In this document: positions 9,268 through 17,988 of the stretch, one piece after another
How the letters are laid out: the number at the start of each line of letters is the position of its first letter
How positions within the stretch are numbered: position 1 is the stretch's first letter
Assembly: GCA_949297715.1 (NCBI GenBank)
Contig: CASFTJ010000007.1
Span: 124,001-188,000 of the forward strand
DNA length: 64,000 nucleotides
Direction of reading: 5' to 3'
From: an uncultured bacterium
GTDB taxonomy: Bacteria; Cyanobacteriota; Vampirovibrionia; Gastranaerophilales; Gastranaerophilaceae
Program-made: the position numbers and the translations under genes
The notes under the pieces: generated by a model
Seen by the model: the letters and a program-made list of their open reading frames with translations, nothing else
What the model was told of the DNA's origin: nothing
Database searches by the model: none

Positions 9268-10347
9268 ATGTATGAAAGATTCAGATATTTAACAAGCGGC
9301 GAAAGTCACGGGAAATGCTTAACCGCAATAATAGAAGGATTACCGTCAGGGTTTGAGATAAGCCCTGACTTTATAAACTCTGAACTTCGTCGTCGTCAAG
9401 AGGGTTACGGCCGAGGCGGGCGCATGAAGATTGAATCGGACACTGTTGAAATTACGTCAGGTGTAAGGTTTGGGAAAACGACCGGAGCACCTTTGACTTT
9501 GGTAATTTATAACAAGGATTATGAAAATTGGTCGAGGGTTATGAGTGTTAATCCTGAGGATGAAACTGATGAAAAATCTTTTACCGCATATCGTCCCGGT
9601 CATGCGGATTATGCGGGTTCTGTCAAATATAACCAAAAAGATTTAAGAAATATTTTAGAGCGTTCAAGCGCCAGAAAAACTGCAATAGAAACGGCGGTTG
9701 GGGCGGTTGCGAAGCAGATTCTTGAAAAATTTAATATAAGAGGTTATTCAAGAATTTTGCAGATAGGAACAGAGAAAAATCCCGAAAATTTTAATGCTGA
9801 AATTGATAAAGCTCGAGAAGCGGGTGATTCTTTAGGCGGGAGGTTCGTTGTAATTTACGAAAATATGCCTGTAGGGTTAGGCTCATTTGTGCATTGGGAC
9901 AGGATGCTTGACGGGCGTGTAGCGCAAGCTGTGATGAGTATTCCTGCCGTAAAAACGGTTTCTGTTGGCAATCATCATTCTTATGAACTTTGCGGAAGCG
10001 AGTTTCATGATGAAATGTTTTTGGAGAACGGCAAAATTATAAGAGAAACGAATAACGCAGGCGGGATTGAGGGCGGAATGACAAACGGCGAAAACTTGCA
10101 GATTTTTGCATCAATGAAGCCGATTCCGACAATGAGAAAGCCTTTGAAAACGGTGGATTCTTTAAAAATGGAGGAAACCGAAGCACACTTTGAGCGTTCA
10201 GACACTTGTGCAGTGGAAGCTTGCGCTGTTATTGCGGAAGCCAGAATTGCCTGTGTTTTATTGAATGAAATTTTCCTTAAATACGGCGGAGATAATTTTG
10301 AGGAAGTTATGGCGAATTTTCAAAACAGCAAAAAGTTTGAAAAGTAA
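9268..10347 (+). CDS. aroC: Chorismate synthase
   Basis: This enzyme carries out the last shikimate step, EPSP to chorismate, using reduced FMN. At 359 residues it is of normal length. Family signatures are present: TSGESHGKCLTAIIEGLPSG, RRRQEGYGRGGRMKIE, LERSSARKTAIETAVGA, and near the C-terminus NAGGIEGGMTNGE and RSDTCAVEACAVIAEA. AAAGG precedes the ATG. aroK and aroB are on the same strand 1.8 kb away, separated by two minus-strand genes, so the aro genes are clustered but not one operon. Confidence 0.97.
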   Translation: MYERFRYLTSGESHGKCLTAIIEGLPSGFEISPDFINSELRRRQEGYGRGGRMKIESDTVEITSGVRFGKTTGAPLTLVIYNKDYENWSRVMSVNPEDETDEKSFTAYRPGHADYAGSVKYNQKDLRNILERSSARKTAIETAVGAVAKQILEKFNIRGYSRILQIGTEKNPENFNAEIDKAREAGDSLGGRFVVIYENMPVGLGSFVHWDRMLDGRVAQAVMSIPAVKTVSVGNHHSYELCGSEFHDEMFLENGKIIRETNNAGGIEGGMTNGENLQIFASMKPIPTMRKPLKTVDSLKMEETEAHFERSDTCAVEACAVIAEARIACVLLNEIFLKYGGDNFEEVMANFQNSKKFEK

Positions 10348-10362
10348 AAGTTTTTTAATATT

Positions 10363-11082
10363 CTAAATGCTTAATTTTGCGATTTTTGCGCCGAAAAGAT
10401 TTTCAAGATTTACTCCTGAGAGAACGTACGAGATTAAGTCATTAGGATTTAAATTCGCAAGGCTTTTAATTTGCGGGAAGGCTCCGACAACACGGGTGTT
10501 GGTGTATTTTTCGATAAGTTTTGGAAGGTTTTTAATATTTTCGTCATCTGTTCTCATCGGACAGTCAAAGAGTACAACTCCGCTGATTTTAACGTTTTTG
10601 ACAGATGCATGGTTAATCATTATGAGAATATCGTTTAAATTTGTATTCATTGGAGAAATTACAAACAGAAGCGGTAAATTCAAAAGTCTTACAAGGTCTA
10701 TTTCCTGCAAGTTTGTGCAAATAGGTGTTGCGATTCCGTCTGTACCTGTGACAAAAAAGCAGTCGAATTTTTCTCTTACACTTGTGTAATCTCCGAAAAT
10801 TCGGTCAAAACTTATCGTTTGACCTTCTTTTGCCGCAGCATTAAGCGGAATATCTTTGTTTTTAAAAAGATAACTGTAATAGGTTTTAATATTGTTATCT
10901 ATGTGTTTTACATACAGCAAATCAGGGACGGAGGGGCTGCCATTTCTTACAAAATATCCGGCATGGATAGGTTTATAGACGCCGGTGGAATATCCCAAAC
11001 TTTGCATAGTCGCTGCAATTCCCGCCGTAACAAGCGCTTTGCCGTAGCTGTTTTCAGAACCTGTTACAAAGATGTCTAGCAT
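10363..11082 (-). CDS. bioD: Dethiobiotin synthetase-like protein with altered P-loop
   Basis: BioD closes the ureido ring of biotin (DAPA + CO2 + ATP to dethiobiotin). The 239-residue protein keeps the fold markers: FVTG at the start, GVYKPIHAGY (the usual K-P-x-x-[TS]-G lysine), DCFFVTGTDGIATPI and the C-terminal NPNDLISYV. However, the Walker A reads GSENSYGKAL instead of GTDTxVGKT, so the Lys is kept and the following Thr has become Ala. bioB is present at 16284, supporting a biotin role; the altered loop leaves open another ATP-dependent amidase-like activity. It is convergent with aroC. Confidence 0.75.
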   Translation of the reverse strand: MLDIFVTGSENSYGKALVTAGIAATMQSLGYSTGVYKPIHAGYFVRNGSPSVPDLLYVKHIDNNIKTYYSYLFKNKDIPLNAAAKEGQTISFDRIFGDYTSVREKFDCFFVTGTDGIATPICTNLQEIDLVRLLNLPLLFVISPMNTNLNDILIMINHASVKNVKISGVVLFDCPMRTDDENIKNLPKLIEKYTNTRVVGAFPQIKSLANLNPNDLISYVLSGVNLENLFGAKIAKLSI

Positions 11083-11100
11083 AGCTAAATCCTAGCATGG

Positions 11101-11967
11101 TCAACCATTGATTGCAAAGTATACTTCTTTTAAACGTTTTTTACTAATGTGTGTGTAAAGCTGGGTTGTTGCAACGTCACTGTGTCCCAGAAGCTCCTGC
11201 ACAACCCTTAAATCCGCCCCGTTCTCAAGCAGGTGGGTTGCGAATGTGTGGCGAAGTGTGTGCGGGGAAATTGATTTATGGATTTTTTCACCAAGTTTGT
11301 GGATAAATGTATAAACCTCTTGGCGGGTTATATTTTTTCCGTCTTCTGTGAGAAGAAGATTTTTAGAAGTCAGCCTGTTTTTTTGCAAAATAAAATCCCG
11401 CTCTTTTTCATAATCCTTTATGGCCTTTAAAGCTTTTGAACCTATCGGAACAATTCTTTCTTTAGAGCCTTTGCCTGTGCATTGAAGATACTTTGCCGAC
11501 AAATCCATGTCGTTAATCTTTAAATTTACAAGCTCCGAAACCCTTAAGCCGCAGCCGTAAAGAAGTTCCAGAATAACCTTTTCGCATTTGTTCAAATTTT
11601 GGGATAAAAGCGTGTTGATTTCTTCAACGGTCATAACTTTCGGTAATTTTTTGGGAACTTTTGGCTGTTCAAGTGTCAGAGCAGGGTTTGTCGTACAGAT
11701 TTCGTTTGCGCAAAGCCATTTGAAAAATCCTCTTAAAGATGCTGTTTTTCGCATTACGCTTGTGGCGGTTAAGCTTTTGTCGTGAAGCATCATTATGTAT
11801 CCGTTAATGTGGCTTCGTGTGATGTTTTGAACTTCTTCCGCCCCTTTTTCTGTGCAAAAATCCGAAAATTCCGTAAGATCCCGACGGTATGCCTCAATTG
11901 TATTTAAGGCAAGACCTTTTTCTATTTCCAAATAATCAAGGTATTGTGATAAAATTTGAAGATTCAT
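11101..11967 (-). CDS. xerD: Tyrosine recombinase XerD-type
   Basis: It resolves chromosome dimers at dif, together with a partner. The 288 residues comprise an N-terminal SAM-like core-binding domain (residues about 1-85) and a catalytic domain with all expected residues: Arg in YGCGLRVSEL, Lys in TGKGSKERIVP, HTLRHTFATHL, LGHSDVATTQ and Tyr in LYTHISKKRL. A second Xer protein is at 27760-28677. XerC and XerD cannot be told apart with certainty here; the XerD name is tentative. Confidence 0.9.
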   Translation of the reverse strand: MNLQILSQYLDYLEIEKGLALNTIEAYRRDLTEFSDFCTEKGAEEVQNITRSHINGYIMMLHDKSLTATSVMRKTASLRGFFKWLCANEICTTNPALTLEQPKVPKKLPKVMTVEEINTLLSQNLNKCEKVILELLYGCGLRVSELVNLKINDMDLSAKYLQCTGKGSKERIVPIGSKALKAIKDYEKERDFILQKNRLTSKNLLLTEDGKNITRQEVYTFIHKLGEKIHKSISPHTLRHTFATHLLENGADLRVVQELLGHSDVATTQLYTHISKKRLKEVYFAING

Positions 11968-12105
11968 TATATTAAAATTTACTCTTTTTTTCGTGATTTT
12001 TCAATATTTTTAACAAAATTTTTAATGCAGGTTAAAGAAAAATAATTTTCTTAAATTTACAATTTATAACAAGCCTAAAATCCTTTTTTAAGGTAAAATA
12101 ATTTT

Positions 12106-12621
12106 ATGAAAAATAATATCACGTTGATAGGAATGATGGGGTGCGGTAAAACTACAACGGCGCAAATACTTTCAAAAGTTTTGCCGGGGTTTACGCTCGT
12201 TGATATTGATGAGGAAATTGAAAAAAGTACAGGCAAAAAAATCTCCGAAATTTTTCTAAAATACGGCGAACCTCATTTTAGAGAATTGGAAATAAATAAA
12301 ATTAAACAGTTTACTCAAGGAGATAACCAGATAATTTCTGCCGGCGGAGGAGCTTTTGAAGATCCCGACAACAGAAGAAGGCTTCTTGAAAATTCTAAAG
12401 TATTTTTTCTAAAAGCTTCTCCTGCGACAATTTATGAAAGGATTAAGGCTGAAAATCATCGCCCGCTTTTGAGAAAAAATTTTTCCGTTGAAAAAATTGC
12501 TCACATCCTTTCCTTAAGAGAAAACAATTATAAAAAAGCAAATTATATTATTGATACCGATAAAAAAAGTCCTGCTTTAGTCGCCGGAGAAATTATGGGA
12601 GTTATAAATGCAAAATCTTAA
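12106..12621 (+). CDS. aroK: Shikimate kinase
   Basis: It phosphorylates shikimate at O3 using ATP. The 171-residue protein has the P-loop GMMGCGKTT (residues 8-16), the shikimate-binding D-x-D (LVDIDEEIE), EPHFRELE with its Arg, the GG loop SAGGGAF, and the lid region AENHRPLLRKN. The last 14 bases overlap the aroB start, so the two genes are coupled. AAGG lies somewhat far from the ATG. Confidence 0.95.
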   Translation: MKNNITLIGMMGCGKTTTAQILSKVLPGFTLVDIDEEIEKSTGKKISEIFLKYGEPHFRELEINKIKQFTQGDNQIISAGGGAFEDPDNRRRLLENSKVFFLKASPATIYERIKAENHRPLLRKNFSVEKIAHILSLRENNYKKANYIIDTDKKSPALVAGEIMGVINAKS

Positions 12622-13684
12622 TGTTAAAATAAATTCGACCGAGAAAAATTGCCCGATAATTATTAACGATAACGATATTTTAGCATTAGGCGAAGAAGTT
12701 TTTAATATAATCGGTAAAAATAATTGCCTTGCTGTTGTCAGTGAAAAAGTTTTTAAGCTTTACGGAAATTTTCTGAAGCTTCCGAAAGAAAGAATTTTTA
12801 TTCTTAAAGACGGTGAAAAAGAAAAAACTTTTAAAACCTGTCAAAAAATTCTTGATAAAGCTTTGAAATTAAAGCTTACCCGAAAAGATTATATAATTGC
12901 CGTAGGCGGCGGAGTTTGCGGGGATATTGCAGGCTTTGCGGCATCAATCTATATGAGAGGAATTCATCTTATACAAATTCCGACAACTTTACTTGCATGT
13001 GTAGACAGTTCTGTCGGCGGTAAAACAGGTGTCGATACTAAATTCGGCAAAAATTTAATCGGAAGTTTTTATCAGCCGGATTGCGTTTTTATTAATACCA
13101 ATTTTTTGAAAACTCTTGATGAAAGACAATTTAAAACAGGTTTGGGCGAGGTTGTCAAATACGCTTTTATTGAGAAAAACTGCGGGTGTGAGGAGGAATT
13201 TAACCTTATTAATTATTTAAGTTTAAATTCCGATAAAATTCTTGCTCGCAGTAACAAAATTCTTGAAGAACTTATCAGGATTTGTGTTTCTCTCAAAATT
13301 TCCGTTGTTGAAAAAGACGAGCACGAAAGCGGATTAAGGAAAATTCTTAATTTCGGTCACACATATGCTCATGCTGTCGAAAAACTTACAAATTACAAAA
13401 AATATACCCACGGCGAGGCCGTTGTTAAAGGAATTGAATTTGCTTTTAATTTTGCTTACAAACGAGGGGATATTCTTGAAAGTTACAAGTTTGTCGCTGA
13501 AGATTTGATTAAAAAATATAATTTTAAAAAAATTCCTGATTTTGATATAAAAAAAGTTCTTTTAACTATGAAACTTGACAAAAAAGCAGAATCTGACGGG
13601 ATTGTATTTATTCTTCCGTCAGATTGCGCTTCGGTTAAGGAGTTAAAAACCGTTGATGACGAAATTTTAAAATATTTCGGCTGA
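12608..13684 (+). CDS. aroB: 3-dehydroquinate synthase
   Basis: It converts DAHP to 3-dehydroquinate, with NAD+ and a divalent metal, in step two of the shikimate pathway. The 358-residue protein contains VGGGVCGDIAGFAAS, the signature IQIPTTLLACVDSSVGGKTG, GLGEVVKYAFI (metal Glu), NFGHTYAHAVE and HGEAVVKG (metal His). It starts inside the end of aroK (overlap 14 bases), with GGGAG as its ribosome site. Confidence 0.96.
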   Translation: MQNLNVKINSTEKNCPIIINDNDILALGEEVFNIIGKNNCLAVVSEKVFKLYGNFLKLPKERIFILKDGEKEKTFKTCQKILDKALKLKLTRKDYIIAVGGGVCGDIAGFAASIYMRGIHLIQIPTTLLACVDSSVGGKTGVDTKFGKNLIGSFYQPDCVFINTNFLKTLDERQFKTGLGEVVKYAFIEKNCGCEEEFNLINYLSLNSDKILARSNKILEELIRICVSLKISVVEKDEHESGLRKILNFGHTYAHAVEKLTNYKKYTHGEAVVKGIEFAFNFAYKRGDILESYKFVAEDLIKKYNFKKIPDFDIKKVLLTMKLDKKAESDGIVFILPSDCASVKELKTVDDEILKYFG

Positions 13685-13706
13685 AACTGGTTTTTAGCAG
13701 GAATTA

Positions 13707-13715
13707 TGATATAAT
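13707..13715 (+). promoter_or_regulatory. Extended -10 promoter (TGATATAAT)
   Basis: TGATATAAT sits 138 bases before the protease gene. The -35 region is poor, which is usual for extended -10 promoters. The 13716-13852 leader has a 23-codon open frame from 13721 that I do not consider a gene. Confidence 0.5.
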
Positions 13716-13852
13716 AATTATGTACTCTGAAAGGTCATTATACTGTGGATTTATAAAATCTTGCAACAAATTTAGAGAAAAAACATCTTAAGTAATACAG
13801 GTTGTGCAACAGGTAATGAAATTAGGGGTAATTTGGAGGAAAAAATAAAAGA

Positions 13853-15073
13853 ATGAGAAACATTATGAGAAAAAGTTTTATATTCATGGGTCTTTTTGTA
13901 ATCCTGTTTGGCTGGATTATAAGAGATAACGTCTTTGCATATACTCCTGTGGAATTGTATGACAATGTTTGGCGGTTGATTAACACCAAGTACGTTGACC
14001 AGACAAATAATTCGCAGAATTGGAACAAGTGGCGCCATAAGTATGACAAATATATAAGAACAAATGAAGACGCTTATGTTGCAATAAACACAATGGTCGC
14101 AAGCCTTAACGATCCTTATACGAAATTTCTTGATCCGAAAGAATTTGCGGAAGAAACAAGTTCAATCAAAGGTTCTTTAAAGGGTATCGGTATTCAAATC
14201 GGTGTTAAAGACGGCAAATTAATGGTAATTGCACCGATTGAAGATACTCCGGCTGAAAGAGCAGGTTTGAAAGCTGATGATGAAATTCTCGAAATTGACG
14301 GGGTTTCTACAAAGGGAATTACGGTTGACAAGGCGGCTGACAAAATCAGAGGTAAAGAAGGTACTCAGGTAACTTTGCTTATCAAACGCAAAGATATGGA
14401 GCCTAAATCTTACACGATTACACGTGCTGAAATTGAGGTGAAATCAATTTCTCAAAAAACTCCTCTGGAAATGAAAGTTCCTGATGATATTTCTTATATA
14501 AGATTAAGTTCATTTATAAGCCGTAATGCAGCAGCGGAGTTTAAGGCAATTCTTGATCAAAGTCAGAATAAAAAAGGGTTTATAGTTGACCTTCGCTCTA
14601 ACCCTGGCGGGCTTTTATCAAACGCAATTTATATTTCCGATATGTTTCTTGATGGCGGAACTATAGTTTCAACGGTTGACCGTGACGGGTATAAGGAAAC
14701 CTCAAGAGCAACGGCGGGTGTACTTACGACAAAGCCTGTAGTCGTCTTGATTAATAAGGGCTCTGCTTCCGCAAGCGAAATTTTCTCAGGTGCTATGAAA
14801 GATAACCGCAGAGCTGTTATTATCGGAGAACAATCTTTTGGTAAAGGTTTGGTACAGGAAATTAACAAGCTTCCGTATGAGGCCGGAATTAATATCACAA
14901 TCCAAAAATACCTGACGCCTAACGGGACTGATATTAACAAAAAAGGTATAACTCCCGATATTGTTGTTGAATTAACCGAAGATGATATTAAAAATAAAAA
15001 TGATGTTCAACTTAAAAAAGCTATCGAAGTTTTGAACCAGATGACAATGACCAGAGGTTTGGCTATTCAATAG
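13853..15073 (+). CDS. ctpA: C-terminal processing protease (S41, CtpA-like)
   Basis: A periplasmic serine protease that trims C-termini of envelope proteins. It has 406 residues: N-terminal signal anchor (FIFMGLFVILFGWIIRDNVFA), an alpha-helical cap region, a PDZ domain (about 105-190; GIGIQIGVKDGKLMVIAPIE), and the S41 catalytic domain with NPGGLL, the nucleophile in NKGSASASEIFSGA and the lysine in QSFGKGLVQ. GGAGG precedes the ATG at 13853; a second ATG four codons later is also possible. A strong terminator follows. Confidence 0.94.
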   Translation: MRNIMRKSFIFMGLFVILFGWIIRDNVFAYTPVELYDNVWRLINTKYVDQTNNSQNWNKWRHKYDKYIRTNEDAYVAINTMVASLNDPYTKFLDPKEFAEETSSIKGSLKGIGIQIGVKDGKLMVIAPIEDTPAERAGLKADDEILEIDGVSTKGITVDKAADKIRGKEGTQVTLLIKRKDMEPKSYTITRAEIEVKSISQKTPLEMKVPDDISYIRLSSFISRNAAAEFKAILDQSQNKKGFIVDLRSNPGGLLSNAIYISDMFLDGGTIVSTVDRDGYKETSRATAGVLTTKPVVVLINKGSASASEIFSGAMKDNRRAVIIGEQSFGKGLVQEINKLPYEAGINITIQKYLTPNGTDINKKGITPDIVVELTEDDIKNKNDVQLKKAIEVLNQMTMTRGLAIQ

Positions 15074-15086
15074 ATTTTATTTACAT

Positions 15087-15121
15087 AAAAAACTCTCCTT
15101 AAAAATAAGGAGAGTTTTTTG
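15087..15121 (+). terminator. Rho-independent terminator after ctpA
   Basis: AACTCTCCTT, loop AAAAAT, AAGGAGAGTT, then TTTT. The 10-bp stem has A/T runs on both sides, so it may act in both directions, also closing the minus-strand ispF transcript. Confidence 0.9.
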
Positions 15122-15137
15122 TTGAGTTGTTTTTCAA

Positions 15138-15500
15138 TTATTTTAAAAGTTTTAATAAATTTTGATTTTTTGTATAATAATCGGTTGCCCATTTTGCAAA
15201 GCATTCTTGGGTAACTTTGTCACTTTGGCTTGCCATTTCTTCAGGTGTATATTTTGAAACACAAGGCCAAGTTGTATTCTCAAGCTGCTGACGATTAACT
15301 TGTTTTTTCATTGCACTGACATAATTTTTGATCTTTGCTTCAGGAACATTTTGTTGTGCAAGGCTTTATTCCATCCCCCAGAACATTCCTTTTAGAAAAT
15401 TGTCATAAAAAGTTTTCTTGTCCTGTGCGGTATACTCTGCTGACAGTGCCGGAAGTCCTAAAATTACCAAACTGATAACTAAAATAAAAATCTTTTTCAT
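15138..15500 (-). pseudogene. Small exported protein gene broken by an in-frame TAA
   Basis: Read on the minus strand from ATG at 15500 (or 15503, preceded by GAGG), codons 1-44 encode a signal peptide (KKIFILVISLVILGLPALSA) and the start of a mature domain ending KGMFWGME. Codon 45 is TAA (15366-15368). The same frame then stays open for 75 more codons and encodes a plausible continuation, with SLAQQNVPEAKIKNYVSAMK and CFAKWATDYYTKNQN, before a final TAA. One substitution therefore separates it from an intact 120-residue protein. It lies 7 bases downstream of ispF and was probably co-transcribed with it. Family not recognised; two Cys are present in the second part. Confidence 0.75.
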
Positions 15501-15510
15501 CATTAACCTC

Positions 15511-15987
15511 TTATACTTTTTTTAATAAAACAATAGCATGTGCTTCAATTGCAAGTTTTTGTCCGACAGCGTCCATTTTTTCGTTTGTTTTTGCCTTGAT
15601 ACTTATATTTTCCTGTCCGATTTTTAAAACTTTATCCAAAGTTTCGCGCATTTTAGGAATATATGGCATCATTTTAGGTTCCTGCGCAATAATGTTGCTG
15701 TCAAGGTTTACGATTTTGTAATTCCTCTCAAGAATTTTTTCGTAAACATGTTTTAAAAGAACGGTGCTGTCGGCATTTTTGTATTTGTTGTCCGTATCCG
15801 GAAACAAAGTGCCGATGTCGCTTAGAGCAAGCGCACCTAAAAGTGCATCAATTATTGCATGAACAAGCACATCAGCATCCGAATGGCCCATAAGTCCTTT
15901 TTCATGCGTAATCTTTACACCGCCGATTATTAAATCTCTGCCTTCCTTCAAAGTATGAATATCATAGCCAAGACCTGTTCTGTACAT
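15511..15987 (-). CDS. ispF: 2-C-methyl-D-erythritol 2,4-cyclodiphosphate synthase
   Basis: This enzyme of the MEP isoprenoid pathway forms the cyclic diphosphate from CDP-ME-2-phosphate. The 158-residue protein shows the metal site GLGYDIHTL (Asp8, His10), GHSDADVLVHAI (third ligand His), LSDIGTLFPDTD, and near the end IKAKTNEKMDAVGQ. It is not fused to IspD, and ispD is not in the window. Confidence 0.96.
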   Translation of the reverse strand: MYRTGLGYDIHTLKEGRDLIIGGVKITHEKGLMGHSDADVLVHAIIDALLGALALSDIGTLFPDTDNKYKNADSTVLLKHVYEKILERNYKIVNLDSNIIAQEPKMMPYIPKMRETLDKVLKIGQENISIKAKTNEKMDAVGQKLAIEAHAIVLLKKV

Positions 15988-16025
15988 TTGCTCTCTCCGC
16001 TTGTACAGGCCATAGTAGCATGATT

Positions 16026-16190
16026 TTATTTTAAAGTCATCCTCTTTATTTTGTAGATATGAGATTTTACAGTATGATGGCTGATTTTCATGATTTTTGC
16101 TATTTCATTCGTTGTGTGTTTTTTTCTTATCAATTCCAAAATTAATTTTTCCTGCGCATTCAGGGTAATCTCTGATTCTAAGCTCTCCAT
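16026..16190 (-). CDS. Very short LuxR/GerE-type HTH protein (54 aa)
   Basis: A 54-codon gene read from ATG at 16190 to TAA at 16026. The product begins MESLESEITLNAQEKLIL and continues with IAKIMKISHHTVKSHIYKIK. That matches the GerE helix-turn-helix (L-x-x-x-E ... EIA-x-x-x-x-IS-x-x-TVKxH-x-x-x-I). Apart from an acidic N-terminus there is nothing else. The ribosome site is weak (GGAAAA). It lies between bioB and ispF, all on the minus strand. Together with the 73-residue protein at 1342-1563 it forms a pair of HTH-only regulators. Confidence 0.7.
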   Translation of the reverse strand: MESLESEITLNAQEKLILELIRKKHTTNEIAKIMKISHHTVKSHIYKIKRMTLK

Positions 16191-16283
16191 TATAATTTTC
16201 CGTTACAAATTAATATCTTCAATATGAAAATATTCTATAAAAAAGATATTTTAAATGATATTACCCGATAGGCTACCGAATTT

Positions 16284-17210
16284 TTATTTTACAAGAGTTT
16301 TATTTAATTCTTTAGCAAGGGCTAGGTCTTCTTTGGGAGATTTTCCTGTTGTGGTCAGATAATTTCCTGTCAAAATCCCTTCTACACAAGATTGGAGTGC
16401 TTTTATTTGGTTTTCTTCGCTCAACCTCATTCTGCCGCCGCAAAAACGCAAAATTGAATCAGGATTTGCTATTTTGAATATCGCAAGTGTTCTTAAAATA
16501 TTTTCCTCATCTATTTTGTCAAAATAGTTTTCAAACGGTGTGTTTTTAATCGGCATCAATATGTTTATCGGGATTGAATCGGGGTGAATTTCTCTCAATT
16601 CCAATGCCATTTCAACTCTTTGTTCAACGGTTTCACCCATTCCAAGAATTACTCCGCAGCATAATTCCATACCGTATTTTTTAACAAGTTTGCAGGTGTT
16701 TAGCCTGTCCTGCCAGCTATGGGTTGTGCAAACTTCACCATAATAAGAACTGCTAGTGTTAATGTTATGGTGAAATCTTACAAGCCCTGCGTCAGAAAGT
16801 TTTTTTGCCTGTTCTTCGGTTAAAATTCCGATTGAAGCGCAGCTTTTTATTCCTTCAACTTTATTTACTTCTTTTATTAAATCCAAAATCCCCTCAAAAT
16901 CACTTTCATCGGGTGATTTGCCTGACGTTACGACAGCAAAACGGTTTACGTGGTTTTCTTTTGCCTCTAAAACTGCTTTTTTTACTTCGTCGGGTTTTAT
17001 CAGCGGGTAACTTTCAACATCTGTATTGTAGTGTGAACTTTGTGCACAATATTTGCAATTCTGTGAACATTTTCCGTTTCTTGCATTTACAAGAGAGCAA
17101 AATTCTATTTTATCTTTCATATATTTTGCGGACTCCTCAAGAAGAGTGTCCAAATCTTCATTATATAATTCAAGTAATTTTTCTTTTGTTATATCTGCCG
17201 TAATTGTCAT
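16284..17210 (-). CDS. bioB: Biotin synthase
   Basis: A radical SAM enzyme that inserts sulfur into dethiobiotin. The 308-residue protein has the cluster motif CSQNCKYCAQSS (C-x3-C-x2-C), the second-cluster residues within VRFHHNINTSSSYY and GMELCCGVILGMGET, and the C-terminal LRFCGGR motif whose Arg ligates the [2Fe-2S] cluster. The protein is slightly short but complete. The BioD-like gene is 5 kb away; no bioA, bioF or bioW is in the window. Confidence 0.95.
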   Translation of the reverse strand: MTITADITKEKLLELYNEDLDTLLEESAKYMKDKIEFCSLVNARNGKCSQNCKYCAQSSHYNTDVESYPLIKPDEVKKAVLEAKENHVNRFAVVTSGKSPDESDFEGILDLIKEVNKVEGIKSCASIGILTEEQAKKLSDAGLVRFHHNINTSSSYYGEVCTTHSWQDRLNTCKLVKKYGMELCCGVILGMGETVEQRVEMALELREIHPDSIPINILMPIKNTPFENYFDKIDEENILRTLAIFKIANPDSILRFCGGRMRLSEENQIKALQSCVEGILTGNYLTTTGKSPKEDLALAKELNKTLVK

Positions 17211-17292
17211 AATATAATTGCCTTTTCTACCGTACTAATTGACCGTGCCTTTATTATATGATAAAATAATTTTCAAGAAAAGGATTAGAGAA

Positions 17293-17970
17293 ATGTTTTG
17301 TCCCAATTGCGGTAAAAGAATAAACGATGATGACAATTTCTGTAAATACTGCGGACACGATTTGCGTGATGACAGAATTGAAAGTTACACGGAAAATAGT
17401 TTTTATACAAATATTGATGTCCCGTTTCAAAAATCAGATTATGCGGATTATTCTACTGTAACGCCTGCGCCTGTTGTTGAAGAGAAACAAGAGGAAATTC
17501 AGACTCAAACTGTTAATGAAGATGAAGAAATTGTTGTTTATGAGATTAAAAAACATTATATGGCGCTTTTTTGGCCGTGTGTTTTTTCTCCTGTGTTTAT
17601 CGCTTATTTTTGGATTTTTTACGTAAATATTCCAAGTATTTTGGGATTTTTAATTGCACTTGTTGTTTTAATGCCGATTGTTTACCCGATTTTAAGATAT
17701 TATTCGGACAGAAGTGTTGTTACTACTCAAAATTTACATATCAGACAAGGCGTTTTTTCTGTTGAAGATATTTGCGTCCCGCTTAATAAAATCCACCTTG
17801 TACGTATTAGAAGAAGTTTTTTGGGCAGAATGGCGGATTATGGTCATTTGATTATTGAAAAGGAAAACTCAGATAAAGAAATAGTTTACAGATATATTCA
17901 GGATCCTGAGGATGTCGAATTTATCCTCCGCAACCCAAAATCTTATATTGAAGAATATCTTAAACAATGA
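17293..17970 (+). CDS. Zinc-ribbon plus PH-like (bPH2/DUF304) membrane protein
   Basis: The start at 17293 gives MFCPNCGK; an upstream in-frame start would place non-conserved residues before the ribbon. Domains: zinc ribbon (C-x2-C ... C-x2-C, residues 3-24), a Glu/Thr/Val-rich linker (about 45-95), two membrane helices (LFWPCVFSPVFIAYFWIFYV; LGFLIALVVLMPIVYPIL), then a bacterial PH-like domain (SVVTTQNLHIRQGVFS, CVPLNKIHLVRIRRSFLGR, DYGHLIIE). Such proteins are thought to act in membrane or envelope maintenance. The biochemical role is unknown. Confidence 0.85.
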   Translation: MFCPNCGKRINDDDNFCKYCGHDLRDDRIESYTENSFYTNIDVPFQKSDYADYSTVTPAPVVEEKQEEIQTQTVNEDEEIVVYEIKKHYMALFWPCVFSPVFIAYFWIFYVNIPSILGFLIALVVLMPIVYPILRYYSDRSVVTTQNLHIRQGVFSVEDICVPLNKIHLVRIRRSFLGRMADYGHLIIEKENSDKEIVYRYIQDPEDVEFILRNPKSYIEEYLKQ

Positions 17971-17988
17971 TTTAAGTTAAGGTTTACA

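Noticed and set aside
10367-10789. Open frame of 140 codons on the plus strand over the bioD-like gene
   Set aside because: Reverse-strand shadow of a gene with clear family motifs; no ribosome site or recognisable domain.
13721-13792. 23-codon open frame in the leader of the ctpA-like gene
   Set aside because: No ribosome site before its ATG, no attenuator-like codon bias and no hairpin downstream; length is within chance.
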